This document shows positions 1 through 5,925 of a stretch of DNA of 5,925 bases, piece after piece. A model generated the notes under the pieces. The model was given only the letters and a program-made list of their open reading frames with translations, had not been told where the DNA came from and made no database searches. The stretch covers positions 1-5,925 of the forward strand of contig WTIV01000224.1 in assembly GCA_011525095.1 (NCBI GenBank), in the 5' to 3' direction. Origin of the DNA: Methanobacteriota archaeon (lineage in GTDB: Archaea > Thermoplasmatota > Poseidoniia > Poseidoniales > Poseidoniaceae). The translations under genes and the position numbers were made by a program. The number at the start of each line of letters is the position of its first letter. Within the stretch, counting starts at the first letter, position 1.

Positions 1-5
1 CTTAT

Positions 6-78
6 AGTGTCACATTCAAAGGAACAAATTGTGAATAATAATTTGTCAATTTCTGATGGACGCACAGAAAGTGACACT
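6..78. repeat. 8-bp inverted repeat flanking the hairpin
   Basis: agtgtcac (6-13) and gtgacact (71-78) are exact reverse complements 57 bases apart, with the smaller hairpin between them. This could be a pair of half-sites for a regulator, or chance; an 8-bp pair in ~80 bases is only mildly unexpected. Confidence 0.3.
24..46. repeat. 7-bp hairpin-forming inverted repeat
   Basis: The arms acaaatt (24-30) and aatttgt (40-46) are perfect complements around a 9-base loop. No T-run follows on either strand, so an intrinsic terminator for an upstream gene is possible but weakly supported. An operator or chance occurrence are alternatives. Confidence 0.35.
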
Positions 79-122
79 TTGTAGATGAAAGAATTCATTT
101 GCTTAACCCATTCTCCACAATC

Positions 123-3116
123 ATGGAGCGCAGGGTGACCAGTGCCGTGTTCTTGACTTTGATTATGCTATTATCGGGTTGCTTTGGAAGTGGCGAGCCG
201 GTGAACGAAGACAAGGAAACCGAAGAAGTGGTTCCTATTACAGCCTCATTCAATTCTATAATGACTACTGGTAACCCCTCAGTTGGTGAGATTCTAATCA
301 TTGAAGGAATAATATCAGTCAACCCTGCTGGAACAGATTACTTAGTAGAATCTGACATAATTACTCCAACAGGTTTGAGGTCAATTGAAACTACGCTCTC
401 CAATACAAACTCTGGAACTAGAATGATTTTCATGCCAGATGAACCAGGTGAATGGATGGTAAACCTGCGATTAGTAGTTGATGGTCTAGAAGACCCAATC
501 CAGAATAGTGTCCAATTTACAGTTTTGACTCCTAGTGAAGGAGACACAATTCTATCGACTGACTCTGTGATCGAAATGGACATTTCAGCACCGCTAACAA
601 TATCTGGTAAGGTAATTCACTCGTCGCCTGAATCTTGTACTGTCAGTGATGGCTCTAACTCACAAGTTGTCAATGAAGCAGGAGAATTTAGTATCAATCA
701 AGGCGTTGTTGAAGAGTCATATAACCTTACAATTACTGCAACTTGTGGAATCTGGACAGAATCACAAGACTCCAGATTGGTTAGAGTCATTCTTGCATCA
801 GGTAACGATATGGACGGAGATGGAATACCCGATGATTCTGATTCCTGTCCTGATGGATACGGAGAAGATGAAGGATGGAATCCAAATGAAATTACAGACC
901 GCGATTCAGATGGTTGTCACGATTTCGAAGAAGATTTAGATGATGACAATGACCTGATCCCGGATGTTGATGATGACTGTGCTTCTGAAATAGGATGGGT
1001 AAGCGACTCAGTAAATGATTACGATATGGATGGGTGTGCAGACTCAACTGAAGATAATGACGACGATAACGATGGAGTTGACGATGATGAGGATAGTTGT
1101 CCTAAAGGAGAAATCGAGTGGGAGTCAAAGCCCTATACCGACTGGGACATAGACGGTTGCAGAGATTACACTGAGGATATGGATGATGATAACGATCTAG
1201 TCAATGATACATTTGATTCCTGCTGGAGAGGTTTTTCTAATTGGGCAAGTAATTCAACAACTGATTTTGATGGAGATGGATGTTATGACCTTTCAGAAGA
1301 CGAAGATGACGACAATGACGGTGTCAACGACGTGAACTCAACTGGTGTTACACTGGATTTATGCCCACGAACTCCAAAAGGTGCACAGGATGTTGACGAG
1401 AATGGTTGCGATGCTACCGAAAGAGACTCAGACAGTGATGGAGTGGTTGATGCGGAAGACAATTGTCCAGGAACTCCTGTAGGAAATGTGGTAAACAATG
1501 TAGGATGTGCTGACTTAGACGGTGATGGAGTTTTCTCTAATGTTGACAATTGTCCAAACACCCAAGCCAAGTGGACACCAGATGCAAACGGTTGTGCAGT
1601 ATACCAATTGCCAGTTACATGGAAAGAGACTGGACACGGCAATGGTAGAATGGATACAGTTGCACACTTCTCACTACCAACACTCGACGGAACATGGTCG
1701 TTTAGAAATGAATGGACAGGTAATGATGTCTACATATTCCTGTTTAAGTACACTGATTCTTCAGGAAATAGTAACAATGCAGATTGGTCAAAGAATCCAG
1801 GGCAAATGATTCGACAGTTACCGGATAATGCACACCTTTTCTACGGTTCGTTCGATAATTCATACAATAGTGATGTACAAGGCAGAAAGGCAGCAGTCCA
1901 AAATGCACTTAACGCTGATGAGGAATTGAAGTGGGAAAATAGAATCCACTACATAGACCAAGATATGTCTACAGCTTCCGGTGGAATAGGCGACTTGATT
2001 AGCAATTGGAATTCATTCTATTACGGAATTGATAGATTCCAAAGAGCAAGAGAAATTGGTTCAATATATGCTTGGACGTCACAAACAAACGATATCACAC
2101 ATTGGGCCTATGAGGCTAGAATGTACAATTATGAATTCCCGACAGAAGTAAGAGAGAATGACCCAAATATACACACTGTGACTATTGTAGATGAAGTGTG
2201 GCACAGTGGAGGATGGGGTGGAGGATACACTTCAACTTACGAAAATGCCACAATCTCTCTACCAAATAACATCAGTACATACGATACTTTGGAAGTATTC
2301 CATGAACATGCTTGTGAGGAAAGAAGAAATCGCTATCAGAAATCTGATGGAAGTTACGGCGGCTGTCACGAATGGGATTATCTTGCTTACATGAAAATTT
2401 GCGACAGAGACAACTCGAGTAAATGTGGCACAGAATTCATGCGGTGGATTACAACTTATGGCCGTGAAGGCCGGTGGTTAACCGACATCTCACCATATTT
2501 ATTCATGCTAGAGGACAATGACGTTAGAAATTTCAAGTATCAAGGAGCAAATAAAGGAACTATGACTGTTAAGTTACTATTCTCAAACTGGAATGTTGGT
2601 GAGAGAAGTACATCTGGAGAACAGGTGTTTACAGGGGGTCAATTTGCTGGTGAATACAATAATGAATCCAGATACAAAAGGCAACATAACTTCACAGCCT
2701 TATCAGATTACAATAGTCTAAAGATCGTGGCAACAATCACAGGTCACGGATTTAATCAAGACCAAGCAAATTGTGCTGAGTTCTGTGACCATGAACATCA
2801 CTACTACCTAAATGGTAATACGGCATATGAATGGCATCCAATCGTCTATGATAATCAGGGATGTGAGAAGGAGGTCGATGATGGGGTTGTTGCCAACCAG
2901 TTTGGCTCATGGCCATTTGGAAGAGCCGGTTGGTGTGCAGGACAAGACGTCAAACAATGGGTGTATGACATCACTGATTGGGTCGACAATTCCTCAACAA
3001 ATAATCTAGAATACAAGGGATTATTCAACGGCCAGGAATACGTGCCACAAGATACCAATGGTGGTGGAAGGGAAATCCGAGCCAATATATGGTTGGTGTA
3101 TTACGACGCAAATTGA
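123..3116 (+). CDS. Secreted lipoprotein with Ca-binding repeat stalk and C-terminal PNGase F-like domain
   Basis: Probable surface-anchored N-glycan-cleaving or N-glycan-binding protein. I chose ATG 123 (997 aa) over in-frame TTG 99 because the product then starts MERR, followed by a hydrophobic run and lipobox LSGC with the lipidated Cys at residue 20. Residues ~30-226 look like two beta-rich Ig-like domains. Residues 227-491 are Asp/Cys-rich thrombospondin type-3-like repeats. Residues ~511-680 form a cysteine-free domain. Residues ~684-997 (~314 aa, about the size of mature PNGase F) match that family: CHEWD (748-752, Asp752 = catalytic Asp60), NCAEFC (883-888, Glu886 = Glu206) and RAGWC (934-938, Arg934 = Arg248). 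The three PNGase F disulfides map to C731-C748, C884-C888 and C914-C938. The Glu118 and Trp120 positions are not obvious (FKYQG at 804-808), so activity is uncertain. No Shine-Dalgarno motif precedes the ATG, so the transcript may be leaderless. The family call is by eye from remembered motifs; it is strong for fold, weaker for reaction. Confidence 0.88.
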   Translation: MERRVTSAVFLTLIMLLSGCFGSGEPVNEDKETEEVVPITASFNSIMTTGNPSVGEILIIEGIISVNPAGTDYLVESDIITPTGLRSIETTLSNTNSGTRMIFMPDEPGEWMVNLRLVVDGLEDPIQNSVQFTVLTPSEGDTILSTDSVIEMDISAPLTISGKVIHSSPESCTVSDGSNSQVVNEAGEFSINQGVVEESYNLTITATCGIWTESQDSRLVRVILASGNDMDGDGIPDDSDSCPDGYGEDEGWNPNEITDRDSDGCHDFEEDLDDDNDLIPDVDDDCASEIGWVSDSVNDYDMDGCADSTEDNDDDNDGVDDDEDSCPKGEIEWESKPYTDWDIDGCRDYTEDMDDDNDLVNDTFDSCWRGFSNWASNSTTDFDGDGCYDLSEDEDDDNDGVNDVNSTGVTLDLCPRTPKGAQDVDENGCDATERDSDSDGVVDAEDNCPGTPVGNVVNNVGCADLDGDGVFSNVDNCPNTQAKWTPDANGCAVYQLPVTWKETGHGNGRMDTVAHFSLPTLDGTWSFRNEWTGNDVYIFLFKYTDSSGNSNNADWSKNPGQMIRQLPDNAHLFYGSFDNSYNSDVQGRKAAVQNALNADEELKWENRIHYIDQDMSTASGGIGDLISNWNSFYYGIDRFQRAREIGSIYAWTSQTNDITHWAYEARMYNYEFPTEVRENDPNIHTVTIVDEVWHSGGWGGGYTSTYENATISLPNNISTYDTLEVFHEHACEERRNRYQKSDGSYGGCHEWDYLAYMKICDRDNSSKCGTEFMRWITTYGREGRWLTDISPYLFMLEDNDVRNFKYQGANKGTMTVKLLFSNWNVGERSTSGEQVFTGGQFAGEYNNESRYKRQHNFTALSDYNSLKIVATITGHGFNQDQANCAEFCDHEHHYYLNGNTAYEWHPIVYDNQGCEKEVDDGVVANQFGSWPFGRAGWCAGQDVKQWVYDITDWVDNSSTNNLEYKGLFNGQEYVPQDTNGGGREIRANIWLVYYDAN
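801..1595 (+). repeat. Thrombospondin type-3-like calcium-binding repeat region
   Basis: This stretch encodes residues 227-491 of the lipoprotein. It holds many DxDxDG calcium-loop motifs. The centre has three near-identical ~41-residue units running from one DGC motif to the next (Cys265, Cys305, Cys346, Cys387; spacing 40, 41, 41). Each unit carries an ED-x-DDDND acidic box, a Cys about 21 residues after the DGC Cys, and a Trp near position 27-28. The last third changes to the shorter bacterial OmpA-associated style (DxDGVxDxxDNCPxTPxG..GC). In the thrombospondin type-3 family such repeats bind Ca2+ and form a rigid stalk, and the paired cysteines probably form disulfides. The role here, holding the C-terminal domain away from the membrane, is inferred. 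Confidence 0.85.
915..1283 (+). repeat. Three tandem ~123-base coding repeat units
   Basis: The three units lie between successive DGC cysteine codons at 915, 1035, 1158 and 1281. Protein similarity is high in the acidic boxes, but the DNA has drifted at synonymous positions (gat/gac, gaa/gag and aat/aac vary between copies). The duplications are therefore old and kept at the protein level, not a recent slippage tract. Confidence 0.8.
3101..3116. other. 16-bp tail-to-tail overlap of convergent genes
   Basis: The + strand lipoprotein stops at TGA 3114-3116 and the minus-strand mqnC-like gene stops at TAA (3103-3101). The last codons of each are antisense to the other. There is no intergenic space and no visible intrinsic terminator, so transcripts probably run into each other's 3' ends. 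Confidence 0.9.
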
Positions 3117-4273
3117 GTTGGCGGAGGTGCAGGCATTTCCGACAAACTGGATTTGGCATCTGGCGTATCAAGCAATTCGTAGCGAGAATTCCTTCGTCTT
3201 GGCACAAATCCTGCTCTAACTATTGCATCCTGCAACTCGATTTCGGTAGCTTGCATTTTGTCGGTCCCAGAAGCTGATACAACATTTTCTTCCATCATTG
3301 TCGAGCCTGCATCATCTGCACCACCAAGAAGTGCCATTTGTGCGATGGATAGTCCCATAGTAGGCCATGATGCTTGTATATGTTCGATATTATCAAAGAA
3401 GAGTCTTGAGATAGCAACGTGGCGAAGATATTCTGTAGGTCCGGCACCCAACTCGAATTTATTTCTTCCACGGTTCCTTTTTCCGTATGAATTGTTTTCC
3501 AATTGAACGGGCCATGCAATAAACGAAGTGAATCCATTTGAGTAGTTTTCAAGACTATAGTCTTGTAATTCTCTTATTCTCTGCATGTGTTCGACACGGT
3601 TTTCAATTGACTCCCCAAAGCCAAATACATTTGTTGCACTGGTAACCAAACCGAGGGATTGTGCTTCTCGCATGACGTTTAGCCAGTTATCCGGGGAACC
3701 CTTCTTTGGAGATACATCGGTTCTCACCGATTCAACTAGCATCTCTGCACCTCCGCCGGGTAAACCATGCATTCCAGCAGTTTTCAAGTGAGTTAAGACT
3801 TCGAGAGTGGAAATGCCCGTAACTTCCGCAATACCTTCGATTTCAATAGGAGAAAAACAGTCGAGATCAATTGTTGGATGTCGTGACCTCAATGAGGACA
3901 GTAATTCTGTATAATATTCGATTCCAAGTTCAGGATTTACTCCGCCTTGCATTAGTATTCTTGTGCCCTCGATATTTTCTAATTCTCGAACTCTGTTACT
4001 TATCTCGTCTATGGTTTGTGTATAGGTTTCATCATGTCCAGGGGGACGATAGAATGAACAAAATTGACAGTTGATTGTACAAATGTTAGTGTAGTTGATG
4101 TTACGATCAATCAAATAGGTAACTTCTCTATCACCATTCATTTTGACTCTACATGAGTTTGCTGCAATTCTTAGTTCATGCAATGGTGCGTCTCTATACA
4201 GAATCACAGCTTCCTCAGGGGTTAGCCTAGAACCCTCAGAGAATATGTTAGCCAAGATTTCTTGCCAATCCAT
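3101..4273 (-). CDS. mqnC: Radical SAM cyclic dehypoxanthinyl futalosine synthase (MqnC-like), menaquinone synthesis
   Basis: MqnC uses an S-adenosylmethionine radical to cyclise dehypoxanthinyl futalosine in the futalosine route to menaquinone, a cytoplasmic reaction. The 390-residue product carries the radical SAM cluster motif CX3CX2C at Cys65, Cys69 and Cys72, inside RNINYTN-C and followed by FCSFYRPPGHDETY, the signature that separates MqnC from the sister families MqnE and CofH. Further family blocks are LMQGGVNPELGIEYY (107-121), FSPIEI (140-145), LPGGGAEML (171-179), SWPTMG (302-307) and GADDAGSTMMEENVV (318-332). The start is ATG 4273, 9 bases after the stop of the upstream aminopeptidase gene; only a weak GAGTGG lies before it, so translation may be coupled. 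The last ~25 residues form a Ser/Pro-rich tail beyond the usual family end, and the final codons overlap the convergent lipoprotein gene. CofH or another paralogue of the MqnC/CofH/MqnE group remains possible but less likely. Confidence 0.88.
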   Translation of the reverse strand: MDWQEILANIFSEGSRLTPEEAVILYRDAPLHELRIAANSCRVKMNGDREVTYLIDRNINYTNICTINCQFCSFYRPPGHDETYTQTIDEISNRVRELENIEGTRILMQGGVNPELGIEYYTELLSSLRSRHPTIDLDCFSPIEIEGIAEVTGISTLEVLTHLKTAGMHGLPGGGAEMLVESVRTDVSPKKGSPDNWLNVMREAQSLGLVTSATNVFGFGESIENRVEHMQRIRELQDYSLENYSNGFTSFIAWPVQLENNSYGKRNRGRNKFELGAGPTEYLRHVAISRLFFDNIEHIQASWPTMGLSIAQMALLGGADDAGSTMMEENVVSASGTDKMQATEIELQDAIVRAGFVPRRRNSRYELLDTPDAKSSLSEMPAPPPTQFAS

Positions 4274-4282
4274 TCAGACCAC

Positions 4283-5647
4283 TCAAGCAGTCCCAACTAA
4301 CGCTTCAATATTAGCGATTGTTTTCGGGCAATCATCTGATAGGACGTCAGGACCATCTTTGGTAATTAGCACATCGTCTTCGATTCTAATTCCGATGTTA
4401 GCGTATCTTTCTGGACACTCAACATCTGGGCGCCATGCTCCGAAATACAGTCCCGGCTCGACAGTTATGACCATTCCTTCTTCAAACAGTCTCGGTTCGT
4501 CATCTGGCCTGTAAACACCTACGTCATGGACATCCATGCCTAACCAGTGGCCTGTGTTGTGCATGTACCAATTTTTCAAATCGCCATCAGGACCTAGTGC
4601 TTCTTCCAAATCTTGCGCAATCACGCCGATTCTGATTAGACCCTCTGCTAGAACTCGACGTGCTGCATTGTGAGGTGCATCATATGTATTCCCAACTCTG
4701 CATTGGTCAATCGCAGCTAATTGTGCATCCAAGACAATTTGGTAAATTTCTGCTTGTGCTTCGCTGAACTTGCCGTTAACAGGCCAAGACCGAGTAATGT
4801 CCGAAGCATATCCGTTGTATTCACATCCAGCATCGATGAGAATAACTTCGCCATCATCACATGTATCATCATTGACGGTGTAGTGTAAAATGGTTGCATT
4901 CTCACCAGAACCGATGATTGATGGGTAAGCAGAACCAGAGGTCTTACAGTACTTGAATAGGCCTTCGATTATACCTTCTAACTGCCATTCACCGACACCA
5001 GGTTTTGTGTTAGCCATGGCCTGTATGTGTGCTTGGGCAGCGATTTTTGCCGAATGTCGCATCAATTCAATCTCTGCATTTGATTTTCTAAGTCTCAATT
5101 CATTAATCATCCTGGAAGGGTCAATAATACTCACAGGGCCAAGGCCGAATTTCTGCCTATCTCTGGAATTAGATTTAATTTCATTATCGACCAAGCCATC
5201 GACTACAGAGTCAACTCCTAATTTTACAACAATTCGTGAACACTTGACAAGCATTTCTGATAGTGAATCTTCCAAGTCTTCATGCGATACAGCGTTATCG
5301 ATTGGCCAGTCTTTGACAGCACCTTCAACACCGGGTCTGCGACCCTCCCAAATCTCTTGGAGAATATCCTTTGGTTGAACAAACAAAGTAGTAATCCAAT
5401 TACCATCATCATTGTATGCTGTAAAAACAGCTTCTGGGTCCTGCCATCCACATAAGTAGAGCATGTCGCTACTAGACCGATATGGATAGTGGACATCATT
5501 TGAACGTGTAGATTCGTGTGGAGCAGTAACAATGAGTAAGTCATTAGGTCGCAATTGTGAGAACAATCTTTGCTGACGCGCAATAAACTCTTCATTGCTA
5601 ATCTTTGCAGGTTCAGGGCCTACTGCCTCAAGGGATTCTCCCCACAT
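4283..5647 (-). CDS. pepP: Xaa-Pro aminopeptidase (aminopeptidase P, M24B family)
   Basis: Cytoplasmic di-metal peptidase that removes an N-terminal residue preceding proline. The 454-residue product has the size and two-domain layout of bacterial aminopeptidase P. The N-terminal creatinase/AMP_N domain (~17-160) shows RSNDVHYPYRSSSDMLYLCGW (48-68), and the pita-bread catalytic domain spans ~190-440. All five metal ligands of E. coli PepP appear to be present: Asp272, Asp283, His367, Glu397 and Glu423, with the active-site histidines His255, His363 and His374 at matching spacing. There is no signal peptide. The start is ATG 5647. Upstream are a GAAGG ending 4 bases before the ATG and a GGAGTG about 13 bases before it, either of which could serve as a ribosome site. 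It probably heads an operon with the mqnC-like gene 9 bases downstream. A related M24 dipeptidase (prolidase) is the main alternative, but the N-terminal domain and the HNTGHWLGMDVHD block favour aminopeptidase P. Confidence 0.92.
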   Translation of the reverse strand: MWGESLEAVGPEPAKISNEEFIARQQRLFSQLRPNDLLIVTAPHESTRSNDVHYPYRSSSDMLYLCGWQDPEAVFTAYNDDGNWITTLFVQPKDILQEIWEGRRPGVEGAVKDWPIDNAVSHEDLEDSLSEMLVKCSRIVVKLGVDSVVDGLVDNEIKSNSRDRQKFGLGPVSIIDPSRMINELRLRKSNAEIELMRHSAKIAAQAHIQAMANTKPGVGEWQLEGIIEGLFKYCKTSGSAYPSIIGSGENATILHYTVNDDTCDDGEVILIDAGCEYNGYASDITRSWPVNGKFSEAQAEIYQIVLDAQLAAIDQCRVGNTYDAPHNAARRVLAEGLIRIGVIAQDLEEALGPDGDLKNWYMHNTGHWLGMDVHDVGVYRPDDEPRLFEEGMVITVEPGLYFGAWRPDVECPERYANIGIRIEDDVLITKDGPDVLSDDCPKTIANIEALVGTA

Positions 5648-5702
5648 GTAACCTTCTAGCCACTCCGATTATTCAGTTATTGTTATCTTAGGTTTGGAAA
5701 AA
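5648..5702 (-). promoter_or_regulatory. 55-bp intergenic leader of the aminopeptidase gene
   Basis: Read on the minus strand, this AT-rich gap contains taagataacaataa, a poor but possible TATA-like region, then GGAGTG and GAAGG purine motifs near the start codon. It may be a promoter for the aminopeptidase-mqnC pair, or simply a spacer in one transcript with the small membrane-protein gene. No terminator hairpin is evident. Confidence 0.3.
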
Positions 5703-5918
5703 TCAGTTCCACAACTCATTTTCGTGAGTCTTTGCTTCTTTTTCATGTTGGTCGGCTTTAGTGGTATTCTCGTTCCACTTAGGAAGAGACTTTGATTCCG
5801 AATCCTTGTTTTTTAATCTGTTAAACATAAGAATTGAAAATCCAATAAACCCAATCAAAACGAACAGTGAACCGTAATTCCAGTTATCGTTTTTCTTTTC
5901 ATTCTCTGATTCAATCAT
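5703..5918 (-). CDS. Small single-pass membrane protein, or C-terminal tail of a larger one (5' end open)
   Basis: I do not recognise a family. From ATG 5918 the product is 71 residues: a short hydrophilic start, one transmembrane helix at ~15-32 (SLFVLIGFIGFSILMF), then a ~38-residue charged tail rich in Lys, Glu and Asn. The NRLKNK just after the helix suggests, by the positive-inside rule, that the tail faces the cytoplasm and the N-terminus faces out. The reading frame stays open through the two codons before this ATG to the window edge, so the methionine may be internal. The real gene could be longer, with this segment as its C-terminal membrane anchor. It lies 55 bases upstream of the aminopeptidase gene on the same strand and could share its transcript. 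Confidence 0.55.
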   Translation of the reverse strand: MIESENEKKNDNWNYGSLFVLIGFIGFSILMFNRLKNKDSESKSLPKWNENTTKADQHEKEAKTHENELWN

Positions 5919-5925
5919 TATTTCA

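Larger units (their letters stand above)
1..122 (+). promoter_or_regulatory. Non-coding leader upstream of the lipoprotein gene
   Basis: This AT-rich stretch should contain the promoter. No clear archaeal TATA box or BRE stands out; the AT-rich run at 34-44 and the aattcattt at 92-100 are weak candidates. No purine-rich Shine-Dalgarno motif sits in front of ATG 123, so the message could be leaderless or have a short leader. Two inverted repeats lie here and are listed separately. Confidence 0.35.

Noticed and set aside
99..122. TTG at 99 as the lipoprotein start, adding eight residues
   Set aside because: The ATG at 123 gives a standard lipoprotein signal peptide with a short basic n-region. 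The extra residues MLNPFSTI add nothing recognisable and need a rarer start codon.
85..138. A 17-codon open frame from ATG 85 overlapping the lipoprotein start, as a possible leader peptide
   Set aside because: It has no ribosome site, no attenuator-like codon run and no supporting structure; short frames like this are expected by chance.
915..1283. Tandem DNA repeats as a CRISPR array or phase-variable tract
   Set aside because: The units are coding, in frame, with diverged DNA sequence and no unique spacers.
1283..1642. A 119-codon minus-strand open frame rich in Ser, opposite the calcium repeats
   Set aside because: It is an artefact of the Asp-rich repeats read in reverse. The + strand protein is clearly real, and the shadow shows no domain or start signal.
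723..2995. About ten N-x-S/T sequons in the lipoprotein, suggesting it could be its own glycan substrate
   Set aside because: Given the high Asn, Ser and Thr content of a ~1000-residue protein, roughly this number is expected by chance.
4953..5378. A 141-codon + strand open frame opposite the aminopeptidase gene
   Set aside because: It lies fully inside a well-supported peptidase gene on the other strand and has no recognisable features.

Overview
The window looks like part of the genome of an AT-rich marine archaeon, most likely a Poseidoniales (Marine Group II euryarchaeote) or close relative. This is inferred from style, not proven. The main clues are a very large secreted lipoprotein built on Asp-rich calcium-binding repeats of the 'DDDND...DGC' kind common in that group, tight gene packing, weak or absent Shine-Dalgarno motifs, and a mix of bacterial-type enzymes. 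There is no rRNA, tRNA, CRISPR array, insertion sequence or obvious mobile element.

Layout. Positions 1-122 are a non-coding leader with two nested inverted repeats. Positions 123-3116 (+ strand) encode a ~997-residue secreted lipoprotein: lipobox signal peptide, two probable Ig-like domains, a thrombospondin type-3-like calcium-binding stalk, a cysteine-free linker domain with a redoxin-like opening, and a C-terminal domain of the peptide-N-glycosidase F (PNGase F) family. The other three genes are on the minus strand, read right to left: a small single-pass membrane protein that may be the tail of a longer gene (5703-5918), a bacterial-type Xaa-Pro aminopeptidase (4283-5647), and a radical SAM enzyme of the MqnC family from the futalosine route to menaquinone (3101-4273). 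The aminopeptidase and mqnC-like genes are 9 bases apart and probably co-transcribed. The mqnC-like gene and the lipoprotein gene converge and overlap tail to tail by 16 bases, so there is no intergenic terminator between them.

How the parts may work together. The lipoprotein plausibly acts at the outer face of the cell, removing N-linked glycans from glycoproteins or binding them. The aminopeptidase would act in the cytoplasm on proline-containing peptides. Together they suit an organism living on dissolved protein, but nothing in the DNA links them directly. The mqnC-like gene belongs to respiratory quinone synthesis; its partners are not here. The most interesting object is the PNGase F-like lipoprotein. 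By eye it keeps all three disulfides and two of the three catalytic acids of PNGase F, but the third acidic position (Glu118 in the Elizabethkingia enzyme) has no clear counterpart. I found no clear evidence of a wholly new multi-gene system.
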